Assembly (NCBI RefSeq): GCF_036567765.1
Contig: NZ_DATCTU010000032.1
Coordinates: 124,001-188,000, forward strand
Direction of reading: 5' to 3'
DNA from: Pseudobacteroides sp.
GTDB taxonomy: Bacteria; Bacillota; Clostridia; Acetivibrionales; DSM-2933
DNA length: 64,000 nt
Made by a program: the position numbers and the translations under genes. The notes beneath the pieces were generated by a model, which saw only the letters and a list, made by a program, of their open reading frames with translations, was not told where the DNA came from and ran no database searches. Within the stretch, counting starts at the first letter, position 1, and each line of letters starts with the position of its first letter. Below are positions 1 to 8,622 of the stretch, piece after piece.

Positions 1-830
1 AGCCATGATTGCCCATCGAAAAAACGAATAACACGAGTTTTTCTTACGAAGCTTGAGTTTCCAATTATGATGCCAGCTATGTAAACAGTTAGAAAACTAT
101 TACCGCCTGCAAGTGAAGAGATTGAATAAGCAAATAACATCAATGAAATCCCTAAAACAAGGTACATGCTTTCAATGTTATGATGTATTCGGTTTAATAG
201 CTGGACAGTTGCAAAACCGATTGTAATGCCCAAAAAAATACCTATACCAAACTGTTGTAAAAAGCTTGCTATATAAGCATATATACCGTCTTGCGGGTTA
301 TTAATTAACCCGATAATCATAATGGTCAACATATATGCCATAGGATCGTTTGATCCACTTTCAAACTCTAAAAGAGGTGAAACATTTCCTTTGGTTTCCA
401 TTTTTCTGGCACGAAGGATTGCAAAGACCGATGCAGCATCAGTTGAAGATACAATAGCCCCAAGTAAAAGGCCTTCCAGTAATGACATCCCTGTGAATAC
501 ATGCGAAAAAAGTCCTACCAAAACTGCCGTTAGAAATACGCCGACCGTTGAGAGAAGTACGCCGCTTCCTAACAATTGCTTTGCTACTCTCCAACGTAAA
601 TCCAGTCCTCCTGAAAATATTATAAAACACAAAGCAATGTTACCAATTTCCCTGGTAAGTAGAGGATTATCAAAATATACTCCGAAAATTCCTTCAGACC
701 CAAGCATCATACCTACTCCAATAAATAAAATAAGTATTGGAACACCGAATCTTGTAAGAAACTTGGTTGCAAACACACAAAATACCATTAAAGTTGCAAT
801 TATTATAATTATTACGTTTAATGAATCCAT
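1..830 (-). CDS. CPA1-family K+/Na+:H+ antiporter (NhaP2/CvrA-like), C-terminus beyond window
   Basis: The complement of bases 830 to 1 is one open frame of about 276 codons that runs off the left edge. It starts at ATG 830, with AGGGG four bases upstream. It is almost wholly hydrophobic, with about nine membrane segments. It carries the CPA1 signatures SSTDAASVFAILR and FESGSNDPMA, the second containing the Asn-Asp pair that carries ions in this superfamily. From family knowledge, the closest group is NhaP2/CvrA, which exchanges cytoplasmic K+ or Na+ for H+ at the membrane. The C-terminal cytosolic RCK_C-type domain, if present, lies outside the window, so the exact ion cannot be judged. A separate promoter and a structured leader precede it. 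Confidence 0.85.
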   Translation of the reverse strand, partial: MDSLNVIIIIIATLMVFCVFATKFLTRFGVPILILFIGVGMMLGSEGIFGVYFDNPLLTREIGNIALCFIIFSGGLDLRWRVAKQLLGSGVLLSTVGVFLTAVLVGLFSHVFTGMSLLEGLLLGAIVSSTDAASVFAILRARKMETKGNVSPLLEFESGSNDPMAYMLTIMIIGLINNPQDGIYAYIASFLQQFGIGIFLGITIGFATVQLLNRIHHNIESMYLVLGISLMLFAYSISSLAGGNSFLTVYIAGIIIGNSSFVRKTRVIRFFDGQSW

Positions 831-920
831 TTTGCCCCCTATTGCTCAAGATATTTATATATATGAAAGTGTAAATGAGCCTGGATTTTTGAAGCGAATT
901 ACAAAAATTCCCTAGACATT

Positions 921-1024
921 AAAAAAGTGAAAAGCTAAAGGTAAAAGCTTTCCACCCAAAAAGCCGAAATCTTGAAACGGAAATATTCCGCCAACCGGAA
1001 CAACTGCACTATCTATTAGTATTT
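921..1024 (-). promoter_or_regulatory. structured 5' leader with terminator-like hairpin (candidate attenuator or riboswitch)
   Basis: The antiporter message should carry a leader of about 190 nt. Within it, 927-955 forms a near-perfect 10-bp stem-loop (GTGGAAAGCT pairing with AGCTTTTCAC) followed on the minus strand by six T residues, which is a typical intrinsic terminator. It lies about 95 bp before the start codon in a divergent intergenic region, so it cannot end an upstream gene. Two small inverted repeats (CGGAATATTTCCG, TTCCGGTTGGCGGAA) precede it. This arrangement suggests conditional termination. I could not match it confidently to a known class; cation- or c-di-AMP-sensing RNAs are the obvious candidates. 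Confidence 0.5.
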
Positions 1025-1031
1025 TTATTAT

Positions 1032-1060
1032 ATTATATCACAATTATATATATTGCACAA
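1032..1060 (-). promoter_or_regulatory. sigma-A type promoter for the antiporter
   Basis: On the minus strand TTGTGC (1060-1055) and TATAAT (1037-1032) are separated by exactly 17 bases, a good fit to the vegetative consensus. Transcription would start near 1024, upstream of the hairpin leader. Confidence 0.55.
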
Positions 1061-1223
1061 TTTCTTTCCACTCTATAGTTTTCCAGGATATGCCACACAA
1101 AGACGCTCTCAACCTTGAAAAACCAGCAAATCATAGACATGAAAGCTCGAATTATTGGTAACGCTTTATATATCCTTTCAATACAATAATAACATGAAGA
1201 TTTTGTTTTTTTGGAGGCTATAT

Positions 1224-2144
1224 ATGCTGTCAAGGGAGGAATATATACGATTATCATTGGAGCTTAACTTATTCTTTGCAAGAATTGCAAAAGAACACTC
1301 AATATTTTTGGAGACTAGTTTTACTGGAAGAGATGCAAGATTTGCAGAGCAAGCTGATAACTTTAAAGTGCATTTTGAAGGGCTGTTAGCTGAAACCATT
1401 GTGCTATCTAATGGTGTTATAAGCCCGGAAGTAGTAGCGTCAGGAGAATTAGTGACTCCATTAACCTTGAGTGCGGAACAGGTATCCGCTTTCTATACAG
1501 GGGTTCAGATTAACTCAAATATAACGCAAGCAGAAGCAAGCATAGTCGGTAACCCTGGCATGATAGGGAATCCATTGCTTGAGCAGAGGATTTTTAATCT
1601 GAATCAAAAAGCTATTTCATTAGCATCGGCTTTGGCACAGTTCAAATCAACTGTTTTAAACAATGTTATTTCTTGTAGAATGTTTACAACAAACTACCCA
1701 TTGCTCCTTGATCACATTATTAGGGAAGCACAGTTTTATTTAAAGATGCTTACAAAGCTGCAAAGAAGGGAAGCGATACTTACAGAGCAAGAATTGCTTG
1801 AGCAGGAAGTTTTCTGGAATAGGATAATGGCAGAACATTCAATGTTTATCAGAGGCCTTCTTGATCCTTCTGAAGTAGAGCTTATCAGAACAGCAAACAA
1901 CTTTGGAAATGAATTTTCTGAGTTGACAAGAGAAGCTGTAGCAGCGTTAGATCAAACAATGGCATTGACAAATGTAACTGATGAAAGCTTAAAAGCAACA
2001 ACAAAGCTGCGGGATTTTAAAACTGTCGGTACCAAAGGTCTTATTGATTGCAGCATAAAGGCAATAGCTTATCCGCTGCTCGGTGATCATGTTTTGCGTG
2101 AAGCTAATCACTATCTTAGAATTTTAAAAATGTTTCAAAGGTAA
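1224..2144 (+). CDS. DUF2935 domain protein, two tandem four-helix modules
   Basis: The 306-residue protein starts at ATG 1224, chosen because GGAGG lies seven bases upstream. It contains two copies of the same helical unit. Residues 1-150 have the motif EHSIFLE near the start and HIIREAQFYL near the end. Residues 160-306 have EHSMFIRG and HVLREANHYL. The regularly spaced Glu and His residues fit a metal-binding helical bundle, as expected for DUF2935 (known from Firmicutes; function not established). There is no signal peptide or membrane segment, so it is probably cytoplasmic. It stands alone, transcribed away from the antiporter. Confidence 0.8.
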   Translation: MLSREEYIRLSLELNLFFARIAKEHSIFLETSFTGRDARFAEQADNFKVHFEGLLAETIVLSNGVISPEVVASGELVTPLTLSAEQVSAFYTGVQINSNITQAEASIVGNPGMIGNPLLEQRIFNLNQKAISLASALAQFKSTVLNNVISCRMFTTNYPLLLDHIIREAQFYLKMLTKLQRREAILTEQELLEQEVFWNRIMAEHSMFIRGLLDPSEVELIRTANNFGNEFSELTREAVAALDQTMALTNVTDESLKATTKLRDFKTVGTKGLIDCSIKAIAYPLLGDHVLREANHYLRILKMFQR

Positions 2145-2260
2145 ATAGGGTATTTTACAATAGTGATATAATTATGTTTGAACATTTGCACAATAGTTAA
2201 CATAATATATAGAGATTATAATTTAGTGTTAACAATTTTCCAGGTGGAGAGTGAAAAATT

Positions 2261-2968
2261 ATGTCATACATACCCGGATTAAGGGCACAAACCCCTCAGA
2301 CTATCTATAGTATCTATTTTAAAGGATTTCATACGTGTAATGGTTATTTCCAATGCAAGATGAAGGTAGACGGGAATGGAAGCATTAAGGTAAAGCCAGA
2401 TACAGCAATTATTCTACTGGGGGTTACGACAGAGGATATGCAATTGAAATCAGCCCAGGAACAAAACTCAATAAAGGTCAACGAAATTATTAATAGCCTT
2501 GTGAAGTTAGGGGTATCATCTGATAATATGGAAACCCAGTCTTATACTATTAACCCGCAATATGATTTTATTGAGGGGAAACAAGTATTCAGGGGCTATA
2601 ATGTCACGCATATATTAAAAATTACTGTAAAGGATATGGATAAGATTGGAGAAGTTATTGATAAAGCTGTTTCAAGTGGAGCTAACACGGTGAATGATAT
2701 TAATTTTATTGTGTCAGAGCCATCAATATATTACCAACAAGCACTCACAGCTGCAATTGATGATGCATTAATTAAAGCAAAAACTATAGCAAGGCGGCTA
2801 AATGTCATAGTTTCCCAAGTGCCTATTCGCATTATGGAAGAAAGTTATCAATGCAATATTCAGCCACAACCATTTGTATTACACACATCTGCTGATACTA
2901 CTACACCTATTCAAACAGGCCAGGCAGAAATAACTGCACGAATAGAAGCAATTTTTACTTATATTTGA
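2261..2968 (+). CDS. SIMPL domain (DUF541) protein
   Basis: A 235-residue protein with AGGTGG upstream of ATG 2261. Residues from about 37 onward match the SIMPL/DUF541 pattern: an early GNGSIKVKPDTAII stretch, an SDNMETQSYTINPQYDF segment, a GYNVTHILKITVKD strand and a late helix with AKTIARRLN. Family members (bacterial YggE, eukaryotic SIMPL) are linked to stress and signalling but have no agreed biochemical activity. Unlike YggE it lacks a clear signal peptide; the first 36 residues are instead a short non-hydrophobic extension. It appears monocistronic and converges with the Cache protein. Confidence 0.8.
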   Translation: MSYIPGLRAQTPQTIYSIYFKGFHTCNGYFQCKMKVDGNGSIKVKPDTAIILLGVTTEDMQLKSAQEQNSIKVNEIINSLVKLGVSSDNMETQSYTINPQYDFIEGKQVFRGYNVTHILKITVKDMDKIGEVIDKAVSSGANTVNDINFIVSEPSIYYQQALTAAIDDALIKAKTIARRLNVIVSQVPIRIMEESYQCNIQPQPFVLHTSADTTTPIQTGQAEITARIEAIFTYI

Positions 2969-3017
2969 TAAAAAAGAAAAGGATGGATTCTTGAAGTTTG
3001 TTGAAAAAAGTAAGAAA

Positions 3018-3054
3018 AATGGCTTAAGAGGATTGAAGACCTTCTTAAGCCATT
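3018..3054 (-). terminator. intrinsic terminator of the tandem-Cache gene
   Basis: A 12-bp perfect stem (AATGGCTTAAGA, 3018-3029, with 3043-3054) is followed in the minus direction by TTTTTCTTACTTTTTT. The core sequence is shared with the hairpin at 8403-8438. Confidence 0.75.
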
Positions 3055-3085
3055 GGTATCCGCTCATATTGGGAATTATTTGTAC

Positions 3086-4444
3086 TCAGGCTGACAATCT
3101 GACATCAAAGTTTTCAACATCTGATACCATCCTCCTAGACAAGAATAAAAACGTTATAAAAGCTATTATAATGGCAAATATACTTATTTGTGTTATGGGC
3201 TTTCTCAAACCCACTATTTGATTATTGATAAATTTTTTGTCAACTCCTATAAACCACATACCGATTATCTCACCGTTGCTGTCCTTAAGTGGTGTATATT
3301 TGGTAATGCATTTTTTGTCCACATCCAGGGTTTCTCCTGTAAATTCCTTGCCCTGTTTTAAGACAGTTTCTATAACCTCATCAGATGCTTTAGTTCCTAT
3401 AGCCCTTGTCCCATCGGTCTTTAGGATATTTGTAGAAATCCTTGTATCGTTCATAAATATAGTTGAACGAGATTCTGTATTTGATCCGATTGTGTCTACT
3501 ATCATGGAATTATCATTTAAAGGAGTTGTTCCTTTATACAGCTTATTATCAAAAAATGACCAATCTCCCTTATACTTCTCGTCAACAAGCATATACCCCA
3601 ACTCCGAGCCGGTATTCAGCATGTCTTTTATATTATTATCAACAATTTTATTAACAACACTGCCAATCGTGAAACCCTGTATAGTTACCCAAATCACAAT
3701 AAATGTTCCTATAAGGAGTAATGACATCGTTAAAACCTTTTGTTGTGCATTTTTGCTGTTTGAATTAGACCCAAGAAATGAAACCTTAAGTGTATCTATA
3801 TCTTTAAGATATTTTTTTGAATAAATCACTAATATTATGCAGCCTAGCATACCGCACAATATAGAAATAACAACGATAGAAGCCATCATTTCAAATATTT
3901 TACCGCCCTGGCTTTCAATATCACTTTTTGGTATACCGACAAACCATATTCCAATTACTTGGCCCATTTTGTCTTTTATAGGTACATATTTTGAAGCATA
4001 TGTTTCACCAAGTACATTTTCCGTTCCCTCAAAAGCGTCTCCATTTGTTAGAACGCTTTCAGCCACTTGGCTTGATACCTTGGATGCATGCATCCTTTCT
4101 CCGTTCTTATCCATCACGCTTGTTGCTACGCTTTCGTCTCCAAGATATAAGGTTGTAAGTGACCCGGTTTTTTCTTTTATTGCATCTAAAGCTTCAAAAT
4201 TATTGCTTACCAGGTTATCTCCTATAAATAACTTGCCATTCTTTACATCCCAATCACCAGCGTATGTACTTTTGATGATTTCCATCCCCAAACTTGAAAT
4301 GGAATCCAACTTTGCGGATATGTTTTGCTCTACTAAATTGTTAACATTTCTGTTGGTGACCAAAAATATTGTGGCTGTAAATAGTGCGATAAGGCCAATA
4401 GATACCCTTAAAAGCTTCTCTTTTAACATAACCTTTTTTTTCAT
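3086..4444 (-). CDS. membrane sensor with two tandem Cache modules and no output domain
   Basis: The 452-residue protein is built from two repeats, each a membrane segment, an extracellular domain of about 150 residues and a second membrane segment. Segments lie near residues 13-28, 190-210, 240-262 and 420-440. Both outer domains carry the single-Cache hallmarks GDWDVKNGKLFIG / GDWSFFDNKLYKG and the closing GQVIGIWFVGIPK / GEIIGMWFIGVDK. Cache domains bind small ligands in chemoreceptors and sensor kinases. Here, however, no HAMP, methyl-accepting, kinase or GGDEF domain follows, and only about ten residues lie beyond the last membrane segment. It may signal through a partner, or be a chemoreceptor that lost its output. 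Confidence 0.75.
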   Translation of the reverse strand: MKKKVMLKEKLLRVSIGLIALFTATIFLVTNRNVNNLVEQNISAKLDSISSLGMEIIKSTYAGDWDVKNGKLFIGDNLVSNNFEALDAIKEKTGSLTTLYLGDESVATSVMDKNGERMHASKVSSQVAESVLTNGDAFEGTENVLGETYASKYVPIKDKMGQVIGIWFVGIPKSDIESQGGKIFEMMASIVVISILCGMLGCIILVIYSKKYLKDIDTLKVSFLGSNSNSKNAQQKVLTMSLLLIGTFIVIWVTIQGFTIGSVVNKIVDNNIKDMLNTGSELGYMLVDEKYKGDWSFFDNKLYKGTTPLNDNSMIVDTIGSNTESRSTIFMNDTRISTNILKTDGTRAIGTKASDEVIETVLKQGKEFTGETLDVDKKCITKYTPLKDSNGEIIGMWFIGVDKKFINNQIVGLRKPITQISIFAIIIAFITFLFLSRRMVSDVENFDVRLSA

Positions 4445-4773
4445 GTTTCAATCTCCCTCTAAAATTTTTTATATTCAGAAATATATATAAAGATAAAATA
4501 AAACCAGACCTAATATATGGAAAACTAACATTATACTACGCTATATAGTAATAATTTGCAATATTTTTGACAAATTATTTTATTATTTTACGTAAAATTT
4601 CATAAGAAGGGTAGAAGGAAAATGTAGTTAATATATTTAATGGGAGATCAACGTTTAGCGGTATGAAACAGTTGAATAGAATAAGAAAAAATGTTAATAT
4701 CAATATTAACTTGGTAGGAAAGTACAATTTTACCGGTTAGAGGTTCATCATAATTTGCAAGGAGAAGATAAAA
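4445..4773. other. AT-rich intergenic region with a short palindrome
   Basis: No gene is visible. The one notable element is an 8-bp perfect inverted repeat with a 2-bp spacer at 4693-4710 (GTTAATAT-CA-ATATTAAC), which could be an operator for the NHL gene start. AGGAGA just before the GTG at 4774 is a sound ribosome binding site. Confidence 0.4.
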
Positions 4774-4995
4774 GTGAAGTTAAACAAAGGATTCATAAGA
4801 TTCTTGTCATTAATAATATGCATAATAATTCTATGTCAAACATCAGTATATAGTGAAGAGATTTACAAAATAAGTCCAGAGGCTTTCTGCAACATAAGTC
4901 TCAAAGGGATAAACCCCACTTTTTACCAGCCGTATGGGATAATATTTGACAAGGTTGGGAACATATACATAACTGATTCTGGAAATCACCAGGTC
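4774..4995 (+). pseudogene. N-terminal fragment of a secreted NHL-repeat protein
   Basis: From GTG 4774 (AGGAGA upstream) the frame encodes a signal peptide (residues 1-27, hydrophobic core FLSLIICIIILC). It then encodes the start of an NHL beta-propeller blade with FYQPYGIIFDKVGNIYITDS and GNHQV. After about residue 73 the similarity stops where the frame enters the opposite-strand 3' end of the dockerin gene, and the remaining codons are antisense to it. The rest of the propeller is missing, so this looks like a truncated gene left at a rearrangement junction near 4985-4995. Confidence 0.65.
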
Positions 4996-5953
4996 CATCC
5001 TGGATATTTTTCAGCGGTCTTTACAGCATTTATGTTTGAGGATGTGTATGCAACAACTTTTACGTCCAATTCTAAATTTGTGAGCTTTTCAAATTTTGCC
5101 ATTCCGTTTACAAATCCCATTTCCATTTTACCTTCATTGAAAAATTCTTCTACTGTTGATGGTCCACCCATCAACCAGATACTCTTGCTACTAGGTATTG
5201 TTATATCTGTTGTTCCGTTATAACCTGATTTTATTTTTGTATCTAACTTACCATCGATAACATCTCCATATACATCAATAGGATTATTGATTGTACCCCC
5301 AAAGTATTTACGGTAATCATTCGTCCTTGTAATATTCTGATAATCTACTGTAGTAGTAGGAGTATTGTTTGGGTTAAGTTGTTTCATACCTCCAAACATC
5401 TGATTTGATATTCTGATATTTACCGAACCAGGATTACTATTAGTAAGTAAAACACCAAACTTCAGACGTCCTACCCCTTCACCTCCTAAATGCTGCATAA
5501 ATACTGTGGCATATCTTTTTCCGTGTGTTTTAGTCTTGTAAATGACTTCTCCATGATCAGCTAAATAATGAGTTGTATTATTTATTCCTTCAGGATTATT
5601 GCAATATATATATTCACCATCCACACCATCGTATTCATATGTCACATTGGCAGGTTGGTCATCAGATGTTGGATAATCATCAGAGGATTTATTAAAATTA
5701 ACGGCAAGCTTTAATATGTCACCCATATTAATCATACCATCATTATTCAAATCACATGTCAAATCATAATAAGGTTGACCTTTAGTTGTGTTAAATGCTT
5801 TTGCAATAATCAAAACGTCCTGCATGTTTACTACTGAGTCATTATTTATATCTCCTACTAACTGTGCCCCAAATGACATACTTGAACTGAAAAAAATCTG
5901 GCTAAGCATTATTACTGTCATCAACAGCATAATAATCTTTTTGTTTTTTTCAT
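4986..5953 (-). CDS. secreted type I dockerin protein with unknown C-terminal domain; apparent frameshift in signal peptide
   Basis: The mature part has a dockerin near its N-terminus, with two calcium-binding repeats: DINNDSVVNMQD and DLNNDGMINMGD (Asp/Asn at loop positions 1, 3, 5, 9, 12). About 220 residues of a domain I do not recognise follow, ending in YPGWTW. Dockerins attach extracellular enzymes to cohesins of the cellulosome. AAGGAGG precedes ATG 5953, but that frame stops after ten codons. The downstream frame is open only from ATG 5930. Adding one base to the A7 run (5944-5950, T on +) joins them into a perfect Lys-rich signal peptide (MKKNKKIIMLLMTVIMLSQ), so a one-base lesion or sequencing error is likely. 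Repeat positions 10-11 are Met-Gln and Met-Gly, unlike the Ser-Thr of C. thermocellum. Confidence 0.75.
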
Positions 5954-6044
5954 TTGTTTTTTCCTCCTTCTTTTTAATTAGTGTAATGATTAATTTAATG
6001 ATATGTTCTTAAATAATCGCTGTAAGTCGTATTTAGTGATAGTT

Positions 6045-6728
6045 TTAATTCTGAAGTGCATAAGAACAATAATATCCCCATTCAGCATTATTTCTATAAA
6101 GATCAAAGGTCATCATATGTTGCTTACCATCGAGGGGATCATTATATATAATATAATCAGTACCATTTTGTGATTTATAGCCAACTATAACATGGAAATG
6201 TGAACCCCAAACAAGTTTCCATTTGAGATAATAAACTAAAGGATTACTCTTATCTATACATGCTTTAACCATTTCAAAAGTAAACTTATCAGCATCAGAG
6301 ACTGATGTAAGTTGATTTAAACTATAGGACGGTCCCACATAATTACGGACGGCATCTACTATTGGTTGAGGAGATGAGCCATCATTGAAAACATATGGTA
6401 AATTGCTGTTTTTACTATTTTTGGCTATATCTAGAGCACGGTTTTGAGTATCGTTTTTATAGTAAGAAATAATCATGGCAGCCGAATTAGCCCAACATAA
6501 ATTAGTATATGGAAGCTGGTTGTATTTGGGGACATTTAACGTCCTACCTGATGTCACACTGATTTTATAGTTTCCTGTAACTCCATTTGCAGGACTAACT
6601 TCCAAATAGTAATTCTCATTGGCATTTAAATACATGCAAAATCTGACATCTTCAATATCATCATAATCATATTCATCATATGTAAGAAGCTGCTTGTCTT
6701 TATTATAAATAGCACCATCTAAATCCAT
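6045..6728 (-). CDS. papain-like (C39_2-type) cysteine protease domain, C-terminal half of a frameshifted gene
   Basis: This frame continues the gene at 6788-8041 after a one-base loss. Its first 60 residues complete the last pre-peptidase (PPC) beta domain. Residues 75-227 form a papain-like peptidase. The catalytic Cys lies in YTNLCWANSAAMIISYY, the His in GSHFHVIVGY and the Asn/Asp in YIIYNDPLDG. This order (Cys, His, Asn) and the short length fit Peptidase_C39_2 / AvrRpt2-like enzymes, which are usually secreted. The catalytic residues are intact, so the enzyme would be functional if the frame were restored. Confidence 0.7.
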   Translation of the reverse strand: MDLDGAIYNKDKQLLTYDEYDYDDIEDVRFCMYLNANENYYLEVSPANGVTGNYKISVTSGRTLNVPKYNQLPYTNLCWANSAAMIISYYKNDTQNRALDIAKNSKNSNLPYVFNDGSSPQPIVDAVRNYVGPSYSLNQLTSVSDADKFTFEMVKACIDKSNPLVYYLKWKLVWGSHFHVIVGYKSQNGTDYIIYNDPLDGKQHMMTFDLYRNNAEWGYYCSYALQN

Positions 6729-6787
6729 ATAACTTGTACTTTCAATTGTATAGATACCGCTTGTAGGTACAGTAAATGTTAAAAAGT

Positions 6788-8041
6788 CTATATCACTTTA
6801 TTTATAGCACCACTATACAAACCGCCTGTAAACTGTTTTGAAGTTGATAAAGAGTTGCCCTCCATATCGATTCCAACAGTTTCGGGAGGAGTTATCTTTA
6901 GCTTGTAATCACCTGTTGTAGTTCCTGAGACTTTTAAATAATATGTCTGACCGGCTGTAAAGCTATAGTTGCTAATTTTAAAGTTGGATGCATCTCCATC
7001 ATCATCATTGGATGTGATCAACTCCATGCTGCTATTGTATAGCTGCCCCAAAGTATTCAATGTCTCTTTTGATTCAATAGTATATTTCCCATTTGACTCA
7101 GGGATGAATTTGTAAAAATCCAAGTCGCTTGAACTGCTTAAGTTTGCATTATTCAATTTGTAGTAATCATTCGATAGTGGACAAGCCAAATTAAAGCTAT
7201 TGTTGGCTTCAACCTCATCATATTGAGGTCTTAAAAACTTTGCCACTATTCCATATGATATTCCATTTGAACCGTTTGGGCATATTTTTATATAATAGAT
7301 TTGTCCAGCTTTAAGGCTGTCTCCAATCAATTTAGTTGCTCCAATTCCTCCATCAATTAAATTGGAATCCTTATCATATAAATAACTTTGTAGATATTGG
7401 CCGTTAAAAGAGTCTGATATATCAAAAGTATATCCTCCACTATTTGAGGGAATAAACGAATAATAATCAACATCGTTTTCACCGTTAATAGTACCCATAG
7501 TAATCATATAGAAAGGATTGCCAATAGCTGAACCAAGTGTGTCATTGGGTTCGCATTCATAGCTGGTTTCAGTTAAAACAAATTCATAATTATATCCGAA
7601 AAAACCGGAGTTGTTATTAGAAATATAAATATAATACGTATTATTAGCTTTAAAACTGTAAAGCAATTTTAATGTATTCTTCTTTACAGAATAATCATAT
7701 CGAACATTTCCGTAATTGCACCTGTTGACCAGCCCTTGTTGATATATTTCTACGTTTGTTTTATATCCGGCAAAATCTGCAGATAAATCAAATGAAAGAT
7801 TTATATCTGTGGTAGGAGTAAACTTGAAATAGTCTATGTCTTGGGAAGTGCCAATACTTCCTTTAACTAATTGATTTAAATAATTCCTGGGAAGTATATT
7901 TGCTGCACTCATTGTATTATTTCCACCATTTGATTCGTCTTCGAGTATGGCAGCATTTGCTATAACCCAATAACAAAGTAAAATAATTGCTGTGAAAAAG
8001 ATTGATGTACATAGCTTTTTTAAAAACAAACTGTTCTTCAT
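6788..8041 (-). CDS. secreted PPC-repeat protein, N-terminal half of the cysteine protease gene (frameshifted)
   Basis: ATG 8041 follows AAGGAGGG. Residues 1-31 are a signal peptide. Three or four PPC (bacterial pre-peptidase C-terminal) beta domains follow, each with the pattern of an acidic EPN/EAN start, a DxDYYSF or DLDFYKF strand and a GQTYYLKVSG-like end. The frame stops at 6788. In the next frame the sequence immediately continues the expected SDIDFLTFTVPTSG strand of the next PPC domain. Changing AAA to AAAA at 6797-6799 restores one protein of about 665 residues covering 6045-8041. PPC domains normally flank secreted peptidases. No dockerin is seen. Confidence 0.7.
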   Translation of the reverse strand: MKNSLFLKKLCTSIFFTAIILLCYWVIANAAILEDESNGGNNTMSAANILPRNYLNQLVKGSIGTSQDIDYFKFTPTTDINLSFDLSADFAGYKTNVEIYQQGLVNRCNYGNVRYDYSVKKNTLKLLYSFKANNTYYIYISNNNSGFFGYNYEFVLTETSYECEPNDTLGSAIGNPFYMITMGTINGENDVDYYSFIPSNSGGYTFDISDSFNGQYLQSYLYDKDSNLIDGGIGATKLIGDSLKAGQIYYIKICPNGSNGISYGIVAKFLRPQYDEVEANNSFNLACPLSNDYYKLNNANLSSSSDLDFYKFIPESNGKYTIESKETLNTLGQLYNSSMELITSNDDDGDASNFKISNYSFTAGQTYYLKVSGTTTGDYKLKITPPETVGIDMEGNSLSTSKQFTGGLYSGAINKVI

Positions 8042-8402
8042 AATTATTGGACCCTCCTTGATAAAATTTAGTAATTTGTTAACTTGACATGCAATTATTG
8101 CTTTTTACATTTAATTCACCTTCTTTCAATTTACAATTTTATTAGCAGGGAAAAATTATCCCGAATTTATTGATATATGGATTATATAATGACAATTAAA
8201 AGCTATCTCACTGATATAAAAAAATTTTTATTAAGGTGTGTTTCTCATACGACAAAGGAGCGTACAAGGCAGATTCAAAGCTGTTTGGAAAAAATAATAT
8301 TGAAATTATATGTAGAGGATTGACTCTATGAGCCATGCCAGAAATGTTTATAAAAGTTTTCGGTAGAGAAATAGATAGGTTGTAGAAAAAGAGGTAAAAT
8401 AA
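8042..8402. other. AT-rich region without a recognisable gene
   Basis: AAGGAGGG at the right edge of the PPC gene belongs to that gene. The rest shows only short open stretches on both strands (about 28 codons near 8240-8325) with no ribosome binding site or family resemblance. It may hold decayed sequence. Confidence 0.4.
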
Positions 8403-8438
8403 AAGGGTTTAAGAGAATTGAAAATCTTCTTAACCCTT
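8403..8438 (-). terminator. hairpin terminator after the decayed tRNA-Leu copy
   Basis: AAGGGTTTAAGA (8403-8414) pairs with 8428-8438 and is followed on the minus strand by TTTTATTTTACC. The loop and stem resemble the terminator at 3018-3054 (shared core TTAAGAAG...CTCTTAA). Confidence 0.65.
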
Positions 8439-8487
8439 GGTGACGAAGGTGGGACTCGAACCAACATATAGTTACCTACGCTGGATT
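8438..8487 (-). pseudogene. decayed tRNA-Leu 3' half
   Basis: On the minus strand the segment reads from the 3' side of the anticodon stem (ATCCAGCG) through a T-arm (GTTGGTTCGAGTCCCAC) and acceptor end (CTTCGTCACCA). It is clearly related to the intact tRNA-Leu 140 bp away. The 5' half, D-arm and anticodon loop are absent or unrecognisable, so it cannot be a working tRNA. It is either a degraded tandem copy or a 3'-end duplication of the kind left by integrating elements. Confidence 0.7.
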
Positions 8488-8569
8488 TCTTATGGTAAAC
8501 TATAGTGTTTCTCTATACTGGCTGAATATATACTATACTAATAAAACAAAAAAATTGGTAGCAAAATTG

Positions 8570-8613
8570 ATGCAAAAAAAAATCAAGGGTCTCAGTTATT
8601 AACTGAAACCCTT
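8570..8613 (-). terminator. terminator of tRNA-Leu
   Basis: A 13-bp stem (AAGGGTTTCAGTT with AACTGAGACCCTT, 8585-8613) lies just downstream of the tRNA in the minus direction. A run of about nine T residues follows. Confidence 0.8.
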
Positions 8614-8622
8614 TAATTTACT

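Noticed and set aside
322..915. Long + strand open frame opposite the antiporter gene
   Set aside because: The minus strand encodes a clear antiporter with conserved motifs; the + frame has no family resemblance and is a shadow.
2991..3221. + strand 76-codon frame after the SIMPL gene
   Set aside because: It covers the Cache terminator hairpin and the 3' end of the Cache gene; no ribosome site and no protein-like sequence.
3225..4490. + strand frames opposite the tandem-Cache gene
   Set aside because: Antisense to a well-supported gene; composition is that of a complemented membrane protein.
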